Of a DNA stretch of 30,634 nt, positions 14,908 through 24,153 are shown piece by piece. This stretch comes from Streptomyces sp. NRRL F-4489 (lineage in GTDB: Bacteria > Actinomycetota > Actinomycetes > Streptomycetales > Streptomycetaceae): the NCBI RefSeq assembly GCF_001509485.1, contig NZ_LLZI01000272.1, positions 1-30,634 on the forward strand, read 5' to 3'. How positions within the stretch are numbered: the first letter of the stretch is position 1; each line of letters begins with the position of its first letter. A program made the position numbers and the translations under genes. The notes under the pieces were generated by a model that was not told the DNA's origin, did no database searches, and saw nothing but the letters and a program-made list of their open reading frames with translations.

Positions 14908-15612
14908 TCAGCCCAGGCCGGGCGTGGGCTCTCCGGGGCGGGCGGCGGCGTCCTGGGCGGCGGTGCCGGAGGCGCGGGCGTCATGGCCGGTGTCGTCATG
15001 GCCGGTGGCGTCGTGGCCCGTGTCGTCATGCTCGTAGCTGAGCCGGTCGATGACGTCCACCACCCCGTCGACGCTCTCGCAGAGCCGCACCGCGACCGGG
15101 ATCAGGCTCCTGCGCTCCAGGGCGCCGGTGAGGGTGACGGTGCCGTCGCTGACCTCGACGGTGACCGCGGACGGCGCCACTCCGAGGGTGCGGGTCAGCA
15201 CCTCCTCCAGGATCTCCTCCTGGATGGCGCGGTCGCGGCGCAGGAACAGCTGGACGAGGTCGCTGCGGCTGATCACGCCGATCAGCCGGCCCTCGGCGTC
15301 GACCACGGGCAGCCGCTTGACCTTCCGCTGCTCCATCGTCCGGGCCGCCTCGATCACACTCCATTCCGGCCGGGCCACCACGGCCGGGCTGGTCATGATC
15401 GCCTCGGCGGTGGCGGCCCCGGTCCTGGAGAGCTGCCGGCGCAGCAGATCGGCCTCGGACACCACGCCCACCGGCCGCACGTCGTCGTCGACGACCGGGA
15501 CGGCGGTGATGTCGTACTCGTCGAGCAGCCGCGCGATCTCCCGGATGCGGGTGCCCCGCTGGACGGTGACGGCGTTGGGCGTCATCAGGTCGGCCACTCT
15601 GCGCTGCCTCAT
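14908..15612 (-). CDS. CBS-CBS-BON domain protein
   Basis: 234 residues. Two CBS domains (about 4-60 and 70-130), which bind adenosyl ligands and sense energy state, are followed by a BON domain (about 136-200: ILEEVLTRTLGVAPSAVTVEVSDGTVTLTGALERR...VDGVVDVIDRLSY). This combination is common in actinomycete stress clusters, next to universal stress proteins. The C-terminal tail has repeats of HDDTG/HDATG coded by a 15-base tandem repeat, giving a His/Asp-rich end. The ATG at 15612 is favoured, with GGAGGT ten bases upstream; GTG at 15621 is too close to that SD. The universal stress protein gene lies upstream on the same strand, ending 148 bases before it. Confidence 0.92.
   Translation of the reverse strand: MRQRRVADLMTPNAVTVQRGTRIREIARLLDEYDITAVPVVDDDVRPVGVVSEADLLRRQLSRTGAATAEAIMTSPAVVARPEWSVIEAARTMEQRKVKRLPVVDAEGRLIGVISRSDLVQLFLRRDRAIQEEILEEVLTRTLGVAPSAVTVEVSDGTVTLTGALERRSLIPVAVRLCESVDGVVDVIDRLSYEHDDTGHDATGHDDTGHDARASGTAAQDAAARPGEPTPGLG
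14980..15030 (-). repeat. 15-base tandem repeats in the CBS-BON tail
   Basis: Three full units and a partial fourth (start points 14980, 14995, 15010, 15025), GTCATGGCCGGTGTC with small changes. Each encodes a five-residue His-Asp-x-Thr-Gly block. Confidence 0.8.
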
Positions 15613-15706
15613 GTGGGCCACTACCTCCGGTGGTACCAGGATGGGCGGGGCTCCGGCCGGGTGCGCCGGAGTGTTCTCTCTTCATGATCCCGCGTTCCGC
15701 CGGCGC

Positions 15707-15732
15707 ACGGGTCCGGTCCGCTACGGACCCGT
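15707..15732 (-). terminator. Hairpin terminator after the stress-protein gene
   Basis: Perfect 9-bp arms ACGGGTCCG and CGGACCCGT with an eight-base loop, about 28 bases past the stop at 15760. It separates this gene from CBS-BON. Confidence 0.65.
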
Positions 15733-15759
15733 ACAGGCACGGCCGCCTCCCCCGCCCGT

Positions 15760-16683
15760 TCAGTCGTGCGGGACGATCGCGACCGGGCAGGTCACATGGT
15801 GGATGGCGGCATGGGCGACCGGTCCGACGCGGGGCGCGCCGGGCAGCCGGCGGTGGCGCCGGCGGCCGACGACGAGCAGCCCGGCGCCCCCGGCGGCCTG
15901 GACGACGGCCCGGGCGGCGCTGTCGTGCACCACCGTCGGCTGCACGGGGACGCCGGGGAACCGCTCGCGCCAGGGCCGCAGCGCGTCCCGCAGCTCGGCC
16001 TCGGCGGCCGCGGTGACCTCGGCCGACGCGTCCGGGTCCGCGCCCCAGGGGGTGAAGACATGGACCGGGAACGGGCGGCCGTGCACGGCCTGGAGCAGCA
16101 CCCCGCGCCCCGCCGCCTCCTCGAAGGCGAACGCCAGCAGCCGGTCGCACGGCCCGCCGAGCCCGACCGCGGCCACGACGCGGGGGCCGGACGCGTCGGG
16201 CGGGAGCGGCCGGCCCGGCGCGGTCGGCCCGCCCGGCCCCGCCCGCTCCGCTTCCCCCGGCCCGCCACCGGCCCGTACGAGGACGACCGGCCCCTCCGCC
16301 CGGCCGACCACGCTCAGGCCGACGTCACCCAGTACGAAGCTCTCCCAGGCCGACAGCGCCCGGGAGCCCAGGACCAGCAGCCGGGATTCGGCGGCGGCGC
16401 GCAGCAGTGCCGGTTCCGGTTCGTCCCCGACCAGGTCCTCGACGATCCGCAGGTGCGGATGGCGGGCCCGTACGGCGGCGCTCGCCGCCCGGACGACCTC
16501 GCGGGCGCAGACGTTCTGGTCGCGTTCGGGGGCGGTGTCCGGGGCCTGGGCGGCGAGCATGATCCAGGCGTGCAGCAGGCGCAGCACGGCGCCCCGCCGG
16601 TCCGCCTCGTCGGCGGCCCAGTGCGCGGCCGCCAGGCTCTCCGCCGAACCGTCGAGCCCGGCGGTGATGATCTCCGGCTCCAT
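15760..16683 (-). CDS. Tandem universal stress protein (two USP domains)
   Basis: 307 residues with two USP domains. The first starts EIITAGLDGSAESLAAAHWA and ends VVLVR, with LGSRALSAWESFVLGDVGLSVV where the ATP-binding G-x2-G-x9-G motif is expected. The second (VVAAVGLGGPCDRLLAFAFEEA...CPVAIVPHD) has GRRRHRRLPGAPRVGPVAH. Both ATP motifs are somewhat divergent, so nucleotide binding is not certain. A Gly/Pro-rich stretch (170-190) joins the domains. Such tandem USPs are typical of hypoxia and stress regulons in actinomycetes. The ATG at 16683 follows GGGGGAC. Two short palindromes lie upstream. Confidence 0.92.
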   Translation of the reverse strand: MEPEIITAGLDGSAESLAAAHWAADEADRRGAVLRLLHAWIMLAAQAPDTAPERDQNVCAREVVRAASAAVRARHPHLRIVEDLVGDEPEPALLRAAAESRLLVLGSRALSAWESFVLGDVGLSVVGRAEGPVVLVRAGGGPGEAERAGPGGPTAPGRPLPPDASGPRVVAAVGLGGPCDRLLAFAFEEAAGRGVLLQAVHGRPFPVHVFTPWGADPDASAEVTAAAEAELRDALRPWRERFPGVPVQPTVVHDSAARAVVQAAGGAGLLVVGRRRHRRLPGAPRVGPVAHAAIHHVTCPVAIVPHD

Positions 16684-16773
16684 GGCTGTCCCCCAGCGCG
16701 TCCGGTGGGTCGGTGCGCGGGGCCACCCGCCCCGCGCTATCGAGCCTGCGCGCCCCGGCGGGCGGCTGCCAGT

Positions 16774-16807
16774 GGACCGGAGGTCCCGGCCCGGGGGCCG
16801 AACGGCC
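16774..16807. promoter_or_regulatory. Two palindromes upstream of the stress-protein gene
   Basis: GGACC, three bases, GGTCC (16774-16786), and GGCCGAACGGCC (16796-16807). They lie about 90-125 bases before the USP start. They resemble the general form of dyad sites for dormancy-type (DevR/OsdR) regulators, but I cannot match them exactly and their function is inference. Confidence 0.3.
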
Positions 16808-16891
16808 GGGGCCGCGGGGCCCGGGGCGCCGGGCGCCACATCCGCGCTGCGGAGGGGTGCGGAACGCACCCGGACCAGCGGGCCCGCTCGG

Positions 16892-18336
<1,445 letters not shown>

Positions 18337-18340
<4 letters not shown>

Positions 18341-19074
18341 GCGGGGTCCGGTTTGAGGACGTAGCCGACGCCGCGCACGGTGTGGATCATGGGCGGCCGG
18401 CCGGCGTCGATCTTCTTGCGCAGATAGCTGATGTAGAGCTCGACGACGTGCGCCTTGCCGCCGAAGTCGTAGGACCAGACGCGGTCGAGGATCTGGGCCT
18501 TGGACAGCACCCGGCGCGGATTGCGCATCAGGAAGCGGAGCAGCTCGAACTCGGTCCGGGACAGTTCGACCAGGTCACCGCCGCGGAAGACCTCCCGGGC
18601 CTCCTCGTCCATCACCAGGTCGCCGACCGCCAGCCGGTCGCCGTCCGGCTCGCGCGCCATCCCGGCCCGGCGCAGCAGCCCGCGCAGCCGGGCCAGCACC
18701 TCCTCCAGGCTGAACGGCTTGGTGACGTAGTCGTCGCCGCCCGCGGTGATCCCGGCGATCCGGTCCTCGACGGCGTCCCGGGCGGTCAGGAAGAGCACGC
18801 AGACCGTCTCCAGCTCCTGGCGCAGCAGCCGCAGGACGCGCAGCCCGTCGGTGTCGGGCAGCATCCAGTCCAGGACGACGGCGTGCGGGCGGAAGGCCCG
18901 GGCGACGCTGAGCGCGGTGGCGCCGTCGGGGGCGGTGCGGACCTGCCAGCCCTCGCCGGCCAGGGCGCCGGAGAGCACGTCGGTGAGGTCGGGCTCGTCG
19001 TCGATCACCAGGACCCGGACGGGGGCGCCGTCGCCGCCGAGGAGCGGGGCGGGGGTGGTGCGGTGGTTCGTCAT
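18337..19074 (-). CDS. OmpR-family response regulator
   Basis: 245 residues. The receiver has the acid pocket D25/D26 (VIDDEPD), phospho-acceptor D69 (VVLDWMLPDTDG), T97 and K119 (DDYVTKPFS). The C-terminal winged helix (DGDRLAVGDLVMDEEAREV... through SKAQILDRVWSYDFGGKAHVVELYISYLRKKID) is of the OmpR/PhoB type, which binds tandem direct repeats. That fits the 11-base repeats at 19160-19181. The ATG at 19074 is chosen because the receiver starts close after it; the SD is weak. It is the first gene of the two-component operon, divergent from the ferric reductase gene 146 bases away. Confidence 0.95.
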
Positions 19075-19122
19075 GGTGGTCCCAGCATGACGCCCGGGGA
19101 CGGGTGCCCGGCGCCGGGCCGG

Positions 19123-19144
19123 CTCTGAGTTTCCTGTGAATCGG
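19123..19144. promoter_or_regulatory. Degenerate direct repeat, possible second regulator site
   Basis: CTCTGAGTTTC (19123-19133) matches the first unit of the site at 19160 at nine of eleven positions, and is followed by a poor second half. It is nearer the response regulator gene, so it may serve autoregulation. Confidence 0.4.
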
Positions 19145-19159
19145 GGCACGTGTCCGGCG

Positions 19160-19181
19160 CTCAGAGGTTCCTCAGAGGTTC
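19160..19181. promoter_or_regulatory. Tandem 11-base direct repeat, likely response-regulator box
   Basis: CTCAGAGGTTC occurs twice with no gap (19160-19170 and 19171-19181). OmpR-type regulators bind such 11-base repeats, one dimer per pair. It lies 38 bases before the ferric reductase start. Binding is inferred from position and form. Confidence 0.6.
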
Positions 19182-19219
19182 CGCTGCCACGCTGGCGTCC
19201 GGAATTCGAACGGAGCCCC

Positions 19220-20578
19220 ATGACTGTCCCCCTCCGCCCCCGCGACGCGGTGCGCGCCCGGCCCGCGATCCGCCCGGCCGCCCTCGTCCCGCCGCTGGCG
19301 CAGTGCGCCGTCTGGGCGGGCGCGGCGGGTGTGCTCGGCCTGTGGTGGGCGGACACCGCGTCGGTGTCCGGTGCGGCGGGCTGGCTGACCGGCGCCGGCC
19401 GGATCACCGGGCTGCTGGCCGGCTACGGCTGCGCGGTGCTGCTGGCGCTGATGGCCCGGGTGCCGCTGCTGGACCGCACCGTGGGCACCGACCGGCTGGC
19501 CCGCTGGCACGCGGCGGGCGGCCGGTACACGGTCTGCCTGGCGCTGGCCCACACCCTGCTGATCATCTGGGGGTCCGCGCTCACCGTGCACACCGGGGTG
19601 GTGCGGGAGACCTCGACCCTGGTGCTGGGCTACCCGGACCTGCTCACGGGGACCGCGGGCTTCCTGCTGCTGCTCGGCACCGGCGCGGTCTCGGCGCGGG
19701 CCGCCCGCCGCCGGCTGAGCTACGAGACCTGGCACTACCTGCACTTCGCCACCTATCTGGCGGTGTTCCTGATCTTCGGGCACCAGCTCGCCAACGGTGC
19801 CGACTTCGTGGGCCGCCGGCCCGTCCAGGTGGCGTGGTACGCGCTCTACATCGGGACGGCGGCGCTGCTGGGGTGGTACCGCTTCGCGGTCCCGGTGCGC
19901 CGGGCGCTGCGGCACCGGCTGCGGGTGGCGGAGGTCCGCCCGGAGGCGCCGGGGGTGGTGTCGGTGTACGTGACGGGGGCGCGGCTGGCCGAACTGGGCG
20001 CGGTGTCCGGCCAGTTCTTCCGCTGGCGGTTCCTGGCGCCCGGTCTGTGGTGGACCGCCACCCCGTATTCGCTGTCCGCGCCGCCGCGCCCGGACCTGCT
20101 GCGGATCACGGTCAAGGCGGCGGGCGGCCACAGCGCCGCCGCGGCCCGGCTCCGGCCGGGTACGCGGGTGTGGGCGGAGGGCCCGTACGGGGCGTTCACC
20201 GCGGCGCGCGGCGGCGGCCGGAAGACGCTGCTGCTGGCGGGCGGGGTCGGCATCACCCCGCTGCGGGCGCTTTTCGAGACGCTGCCCGGCGAGGTCACCC
20301 TGGTCTACCGGGCGCGCCGCCCCGAGGACCTGGCGCTGCGCGGCGAACTGGACGCGATCGCCGCGGCGCGCGGCGCGGTGGTGCACTACGCGCTGAGCGG
20401 GCCGGGCGGCTCCGGCTGCCCGCTGACCGCCCGCGGCCTCGCGCGGCTGGTCCCGGACCTGGCGGCGCACGAGGTGTACGTCTGCGGGCCGCCCGGGATG
20501 GCCGAGGCGGCGCGCCGGGCCCTGCGGGCCGCCGGGGTCCCGCGCCACCGCGTCCACCACGAGTCCTTCGATTTCTGA
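19220..20578 (+). CDS. Ferric reductase-like transmembrane flavoprotein
   Basis: 452 residues. Five or six hydrophobic helices (about 22-225) with histidines suited to bind haem (H97, H111, H172/H175 and H188) form a ferric-reductase-like domain. After that comes an FAD-binding barrel (SGQFFRWRFLAPGLWWTATPYSLSAPP) and an NAD(P)-binding domain (LLLAGGVGITPLRALFETLP, VYVCGPPGMAEAARRAL). It is expected to pass electrons from NAD(P)H through FAD and haem across the membrane. The downstream FMN-binding protein is a likely partner outside. The ATG at 19220 is preceded by CGGAG. It is first in a three-gene plus-strand operon and divergent from the two-component genes. Confidence 0.93.
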   Translation: MTVPLRPRDAVRARPAIRPAALVPPLAQCAVWAGAAGVLGLWWADTASVSGAAGWLTGAGRITGLLAGYGCAVLLALMARVPLLDRTVGTDRLARWHAAGGRYTVCLALAHTLLIIWGSALTVHTGVVRETSTLVLGYPDLLTGTAGFLLLLGTGAVSARAARRRLSYETWHYLHFATYLAVFLIFGHQLANGADFVGRRPVQVAWYALYIGTAALLGWYRFAVPVRRALRHRLRVAEVRPEAPGVVSVYVTGARLAELGAVSGQFFRWRFLAPGLWWTATPYSLSAPPRPDLLRITVKAAGGHSAAAARLRPGTRVWAEGPYGAFTAARGGGRKTLLLAGGVGITPLRALFETLPGEVTLVYRARRPEDLALRGELDAIAAARGAVVHYALSGPGGSGCPLTARGLARLVPDLAAHEVYVCGPPGMAEAARRALRAAGVPRHRVHHESFDF

Positions 20579-20625
20579 CCCGCGCCCCCTTCCCGTCCCC
20601 GATCCGCCTCCCGAGGAGCCGCCGC

Positions 20626-21048
20626 ATGCGCCGAGCCGTCCTCACCACCGCGTCCACCGGCGCGCTGGTCGTCCTGCTGCTCGCCCTCAAACCGCACCAT
20701 CCGGCCGGGCTGCCGGGCGCCGCGCCCGCGCCGTCCCCGGCCGGCAGCCGCCCGCCCGGCGGCCGGCCCGCCGATGGCACGTACACCGGCGCGCCGGTCC
20801 CCACCCGCTACGGGACGGTGCAGGTCGCCGCCACCGTCACGGGCGGGCGGCTGACCGCCGTCAAGGTGCTCCAGATGCCGTCCGAGAACGGCCGCGACCA
20901 GGAGATCGCCGCCTACGCCGTGCCCCGGCTGACCCAGGAGGCGCTGAGCGTGCACGGCGCCGGGATCGACGCGGTGTCGGGCGCCAGCTATACGAGCGCG
21001 GGCTACATCCGGTCGCTCCAGAGCGCGCTGGACCAGGCCGGTGCCTGA
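20626..21048 (+). CDS. FMN-binding domain protein with covalent flavin motif
   Basis: 140 residues. A signal or anchor helix (8-21), then a Pro-rich linker (25-48), then an FMN_bind domain. The flavinylation motif D-x-x-S-G-A-S is at 115-121 (DAVSGAS). The acceptor, usually Thr, is Ser121 here. ApbE, coded by the next gene, transfers FMN from FAD to this residue type in related systems. The protein probably sits outside the membrane and accepts electrons from the ferric reductase-like protein. The ATG at 20626 follows GAGGAG. Its stop overlaps the apbE start by eight bases, so the genes are coupled. Confidence 0.9.
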   Translation: MRRAVLTTASTGALVVLLLALKPHHPAGLPGAAPAPSPAGSRPPGGRPADGTYTGAPVPTRYGTVQVAATVTGGRLTAVKVLQMPSENGRDQEIAAYAVPRLTQEALSVHGAGIDAVSGASYTSAGYIRSLQSALDQAGA

Positions 21049-21853
21049 GGCGCGCGGGTCCGGGCCGGTGCCGGACCGGCCGCGCGGCGGGCTGCGGCAC
21101 ACCGAGCACGTGATGGGCACGGTGTTCTCGTTCGACGTCCGCGGCCCGGTCACGGCCGCCGTCGAGCGGGCGCTGGCCGCCGCGGTCGCGCGCCTGCACC
21201 ACCTCGACCGGGTCTTCTCGCCGTACCGTCCCGACAGCGCGGTCAGCCGGCTGGCGCGCGGTGCGCTGCGGCCCGGGGACTGCCCGGCGGAGGTGCGGAA
21301 GGTGCTCGGGCTGTGCGAGGCGGCGCGCCGGGCCACGGACGGCTGGTTCGACCCGGCCGCGGGCGGCGCCTTCGATCCGTCGGGTCTGGTCAAGGGCTGG
21401 GCGGTGGAAGGCGCCGCGCGCCGGCTGCGGGCCGCCGGGGCGCGCCATGTCTGCGTCAACGGCGGCGGGGACCTGCAGTTCTACGGGGGCGCGGCGCCCG
21501 GTGTGCCGTGGCGGGTCGGCGTCGCCCATCCGCTGCGGCCCGGCACCCTGTACGCGGTGGTGTCCGGCCACGATCTGGCGGTCGCCACCTCCGGGACCGC
21601 CGAGCGCGGGGCGCACATCCTGGACCCGCGCACCGGCGCCCCGGCCCGTGGCCCGGCCTCCCTGACCGTCGTCGGGCCCCGGCTGACCGTGGCCGACGTG
21701 TACGCCACGGCGGCCTTCGCGCGCGGCGCGGATGCCGCCCGGTGGCTCGCGTCGCTGCCCGGTCACGAGGCGCTGGCGGTCACCGGGGACGGCGGCTGCT
21801 GGCAGACGCCGGGCTTTTCCGCGTACGGCGTCGCCGTGGCCGCCGCCCCCTGA
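21041..21853 (+). CDS. apbE: FAD:protein FMN transferase ApbE
   Basis: 270 residues. The family motifs are present: VMGTVFSFDVRG near the N-terminus, FDPSGLVKGWAVEGAARRL, NGGGDLQFYGG, TSGTAERGAHILDPRTGAPA (the DPRTG block) and VADVYATAAFARG near the C-terminus. ApbE attaches FMN to Thr or Ser of partner proteins; the partner is most likely the gene just before it. Start codon GTG at 21041 lies in the end of that gene; ATG at 21113 is an alternative but would remove part of the first strand. No signal peptide is obvious, which is unusual for enzymes acting outside; modification may take place in the cytoplasm before export. Confidence 0.93.
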   Translation: MPEARGSGPVPDRPRGGLRHTEHVMGTVFSFDVRGPVTAAVERALAAAVARLHHLDRVFSPYRPDSAVSRLARGALRPGDCPAEVRKVLGLCEAARRATDGWFDPAAGGAFDPSGLVKGWAVEGAARRLRAAGARHVCVNGGGDLQFYGGAAPGVPWRVGVAHPLRPGTLYAVVSGHDLAVATSGTAERGAHILDPRTGAPARGPASLTVVGPRLTVADVYATAAFARGADAARWLASLPGHEALAVTGDGGCWQTPGFSAYGVAVAAAP

Positions 21854-21866
21854 CCGGGCGCGGCCG

Positions 21867-23546
21867 TCACCGCAGCGGCAGCGCCAGTTCCGCCGGGTGG
21901 CCGGCCGGTGAGCCGAACGCCACGGTGCTGCCGCGCGGGGTGCGGCCGCCGTAGAGCGGGTCGGCGGTGTCGAGGACGAGGGCGAGGCGGTGGCCGGCGG
22001 GCAGGTCGTAGGCGGTGGGGAAGAGCGTGACGTCCAGGGGGACGGCGCGGCCGGCGCCGGTGCCGGACCAGCTCTGCGGGGCGTGCGCGATGAGTCTGCC
22101 GAGGCCCAGCGCGTCGACGTCGTAGAGGTAGGCGTAGACGGTGCCCTGGGGGGCGGAGGCGGTGACGGCGGTGTGCAGCCGGGCGGCGCCGCGCAGCCGC
22201 TGGACGGCCGGGTACGGCGCGGACTGCCAGACGGCGGCGGCGCCGCGCGGCAGCAGCGGGACGGCGGCGGTGGGCGGCAGGCCGGTCAACTGGTCGAGCG
22301 CGCCGGAGAGTTCGGCGATCCCGCCATTGGCACCGGAGTCCCGGCCGCCGTCGATCCGCCGCCACCAGCCGGTGCCGCCGGGGCCGCCGAGGGCGCCGGT
22401 GCCGCGGTCATCGGGGCGGCCCAGCCGCAGGCGGGCGGTGTGCGAGCTGACGCCGGCCCAGTCGGGGTAGCTCTCGTGGCGGCCGGTGGACCGGACCTCC
22501 AGCTCGACGCCCTGGCGCGGGCCGGGGCCGCCGGTGCCCTTGAGGTGGTGGTCGAGCCAGCGGCGGGCGCTGTCCCAGGTGGCGTTGGGCAGGCCGAGCA
22601 GGCTGGTGAGTTCCTGGGTGGCGTGGTCGCCGGGCCGCAGCTCCAGCCGCTTGGGGACGGTCAGCCGTTCGTAGAAGGCCGTCATCTGGCCGGGGTTGAA
22701 GATGCTGTCGCCCCAGGCGTTGGCCAGGAAGACGGCGGTGCCGTGGGCGTTGATGCGGTCCACGTAGGTCGCCGGGGAGCGGGTGTGCGCCCAGCGGACG
22801 ACGCGGGGCAGCTCGCGGTCGGCGTAGAGGTCGGCCAGCATCCGGGAGAACTCGGGGCCGGGGCGGCCGGTCGGGGTCTGGATGGCGTCGAGCAGCCGGG
22901 CGGCCTGGAGGTGGCGGGTGCGGCCGCTGTAGAGCGCGTCGGCCAGATCGGCCCAGCCGCTGAGCGCGGCGACCGCCTTGACCCGCGGGTCGAAGGCGGC
23001 GCCCATCAGCGTCAGACCGCCGCCGAGGGACAGCCCCACCATGCCGATCCGCCGCCGGTCGGCGGGGGTGTGCGCCAGGGCCCAGTCGATCACCGAGGAG
23101 ACATCGCCGGCGTCCGTGGGCCCGGCGACGTCGATCCGGCCGCCGGAGCCCCAGAAGCCGCGCACGGTGTACGTCACCGCGACATACCCCGCGGCGGCCA
23201 GCTGCCGCCCTTGGGCCACGTACTCCAGGTCGTTCTGGCCCCAGCTGGCGGGCTGGACGACGAGGGGGTAGCGGCCGTCGCGGGCGCCGGGGGTGCCGGG
23301 GGCGGGGGTGAAGACGTCGGCCTTGAGGACCGTACCGTCCTTCATCGGGAGGCCGGCCAGGCGGAACGACGGTGCGGCGGACGCGGCGGCGCGGGCCGCG
23401 GGCCGGGTGGCGGCCGCCGCGGGGCCGGCGGGGACGGCGCAGACCAGCGCGATCGCCGCGGCCAGGACGGCGGTTGCCGTGCGGTGCCGGCGGCGCGGGG
23501 GCCGGTGTGCGGGAGGGCGGGGTCCGGTACGGCGGGGTGGCGCCAT
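21867..23546 (-). CDS. Secreted CocE/NonD-type alpha/beta hydrolase
   Basis: 559 residues. A signal peptide (20-46, ending AAA) follows a basic proline-rich start. The hydrolase domain has nucleophile S173 in GLSLGGG, acid D280 (WGDSIFNP) and His308 (GDHAT), the expected triad order. The C-terminal half is the jelly-roll X-Pro dipeptidyl peptidase C domain (VPLDVTLFPTAYDLPAGHRLALVLDTADPLY). Substrate may be a peptide or acyl ester. ATG at 23546 has GGAG six bases upstream. It is convergent with apbE (13 bases between the stops). Confidence 0.9.
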   Translation of the reverse strand: MAPPRRTGPRPPAHRPPRRRHRTATAVLAAAIALVCAVPAGPAAAATRPAARAAASAAPSFRLAGLPMKDGTVLKADVFTPAPGTPGARDGRYPLVVQPASWGQNDLEYVAQGRQLAAAGYVAVTYTVRGFWGSGGRIDVAGPTDAGDVSSVIDWALAHTPADRRRIGMVGLSLGGGLTLMGAAFDPRVKAVAALSGWADLADALYSGRTRHLQAARLLDAIQTPTGRPGPEFSRMLADLYADRELPRVVRWAHTRSPATYVDRINAHGTAVFLANAWGDSIFNPGQMTAFYERLTVPKRLELRPGDHATQELTSLLGLPNATWDSARRWLDHHLKGTGGPGPRQGVELEVRSTGRHESYPDWAGVSSHTARLRLGRPDDRGTGALGGPGGTGWWRRIDGGRDSGANGGIAELSGALDQLTGLPPTAAVPLLPRGAAAVWQSAPYPAVQRLRGAARLHTAVTASAPQGTVYAYLYDVDALGLGRLIAHAPQSWSGTGAGRAVPLDVTLFPTAYDLPAGHRLALVLDTADPLYGGRTPRGSTVAFGSPAGHPAELALPLR

Positions 23547-23636
23547 CGCTGCTCCAGGGTTCTGACCGCGGCGCCACGGTGGCGTCCGTCCGGTGCGGTG
23601 ATCGCGAGCGTAGGGCGGCCCGGCGGCCCGCCACGA

Positions 23637-23672
23637 GATCATGATCAGCCAAACTACCGGCTGGTAACTACC
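23637..23672. promoter_or_regulatory. Repeats in the shared promoter region
   Basis: GATCATGATC (23637-23646) is a perfect palindrome, and AACTACC occurs at 23652 and 23666, 14 bases apart. They lie between two divergent genes. A transcription factor site is plausible, but not assigned. Confidence 0.35.
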
Positions 23673-23734
23673 CTGCCGGGGCGCCCTGTTGAGCACCCCC
23701 TCGGGTCGATATGCGAGTGATACGGCAAATGTTT

Positions 23735-23740
23735 TAGGGT
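23735..23740 (+). promoter_or_regulatory. Possible -10 box for a leaderless transcript
   Basis: TAGGGT lies six bases before the ATG at 23747, the distance expected when transcription begins at the start codon. AGGG could instead act as an SD. Confidence 0.35.
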
Positions 23741-23746
23741 ACGTGG

Positions 23747-24070
23747 ATGATCTTTATCGTTGTGAAGTTTCCCGTGAAGCCCGAGCACGTCGAGGAGTGG
23801 CCCGAGAAGGTCAGCGCGTTCACCCGCGCCACCCGCGAGGAGCCGGGCAACCTGTGGTTCGAGTGGTCGCGCAGCCTGGAGGACCCGAACACCTACGTCC
23901 TGGTCGAGGCGTTCCAGGACGACGCGGGCGAGGCGCACGTCAACTCCGACCACTTCCGCGCCGGCCTGGAGGCGATGCGTCCGCTACTTCGCCGCACGCC
24001 GGACATCGTGAGCACCACGATCCCGGGCGCCGAGGGCTGGAGCGCGATGGGCGAGCTGGCCATCGGCTGA
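23747..24070 (+). CDS. Antibiotic-biosynthesis monooxygenase (ABM) domain protein
   Basis: 107 residues, the usual size of a single ABM ferredoxin-like barrel. Features are FIVVKFPVKPEHVEEWPEKVSAFTRATREEPGNLWFEWSRSLEDPNTYVLVEAFQD and an AHVNSDHF block with the conserved His. YgiN-type quinol monooxygenases look similar, so a redox role is likely but the substrate is unknown. It is divergent from the CocE-type gene, with a possible leaderless promoter, and followed by a hairpin terminator, so it is probably monocistronic. Confidence 0.9.
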   Translation: MIFIVVKFPVKPEHVEEWPEKVSAFTRATREEPGNLWFEWSRSLEDPNTYVLVEAFQDDAGEAHVNSDHFRAGLEAMRPLLRRTPDIVSTTIPGAEGWSAMGELAIG

Positions 24071-24083
24071 CTCCTGGTCGGTC

Positions 24084-24124
24084 GAAGCGCGGCGGGTCAC
24101 CCCCTGGGGGCGGCCCGCCGCTTC
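24084..24124 (+). terminator. Hairpin terminator between ABM and rheA genes
   Basis: GAAGC and GGCGGG on the left pair with CCCGCC and GCTTC on the right around a small bulge, with an inner CCCCC/GGGGG hairpin. It is 14 bases after the ABM stop and can also stop rheA transcription from the other side. Confidence 0.65.
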
Positions 24125-24153
24125 GTCATGCCTGCGTCGTCACGGCTGCGTCG

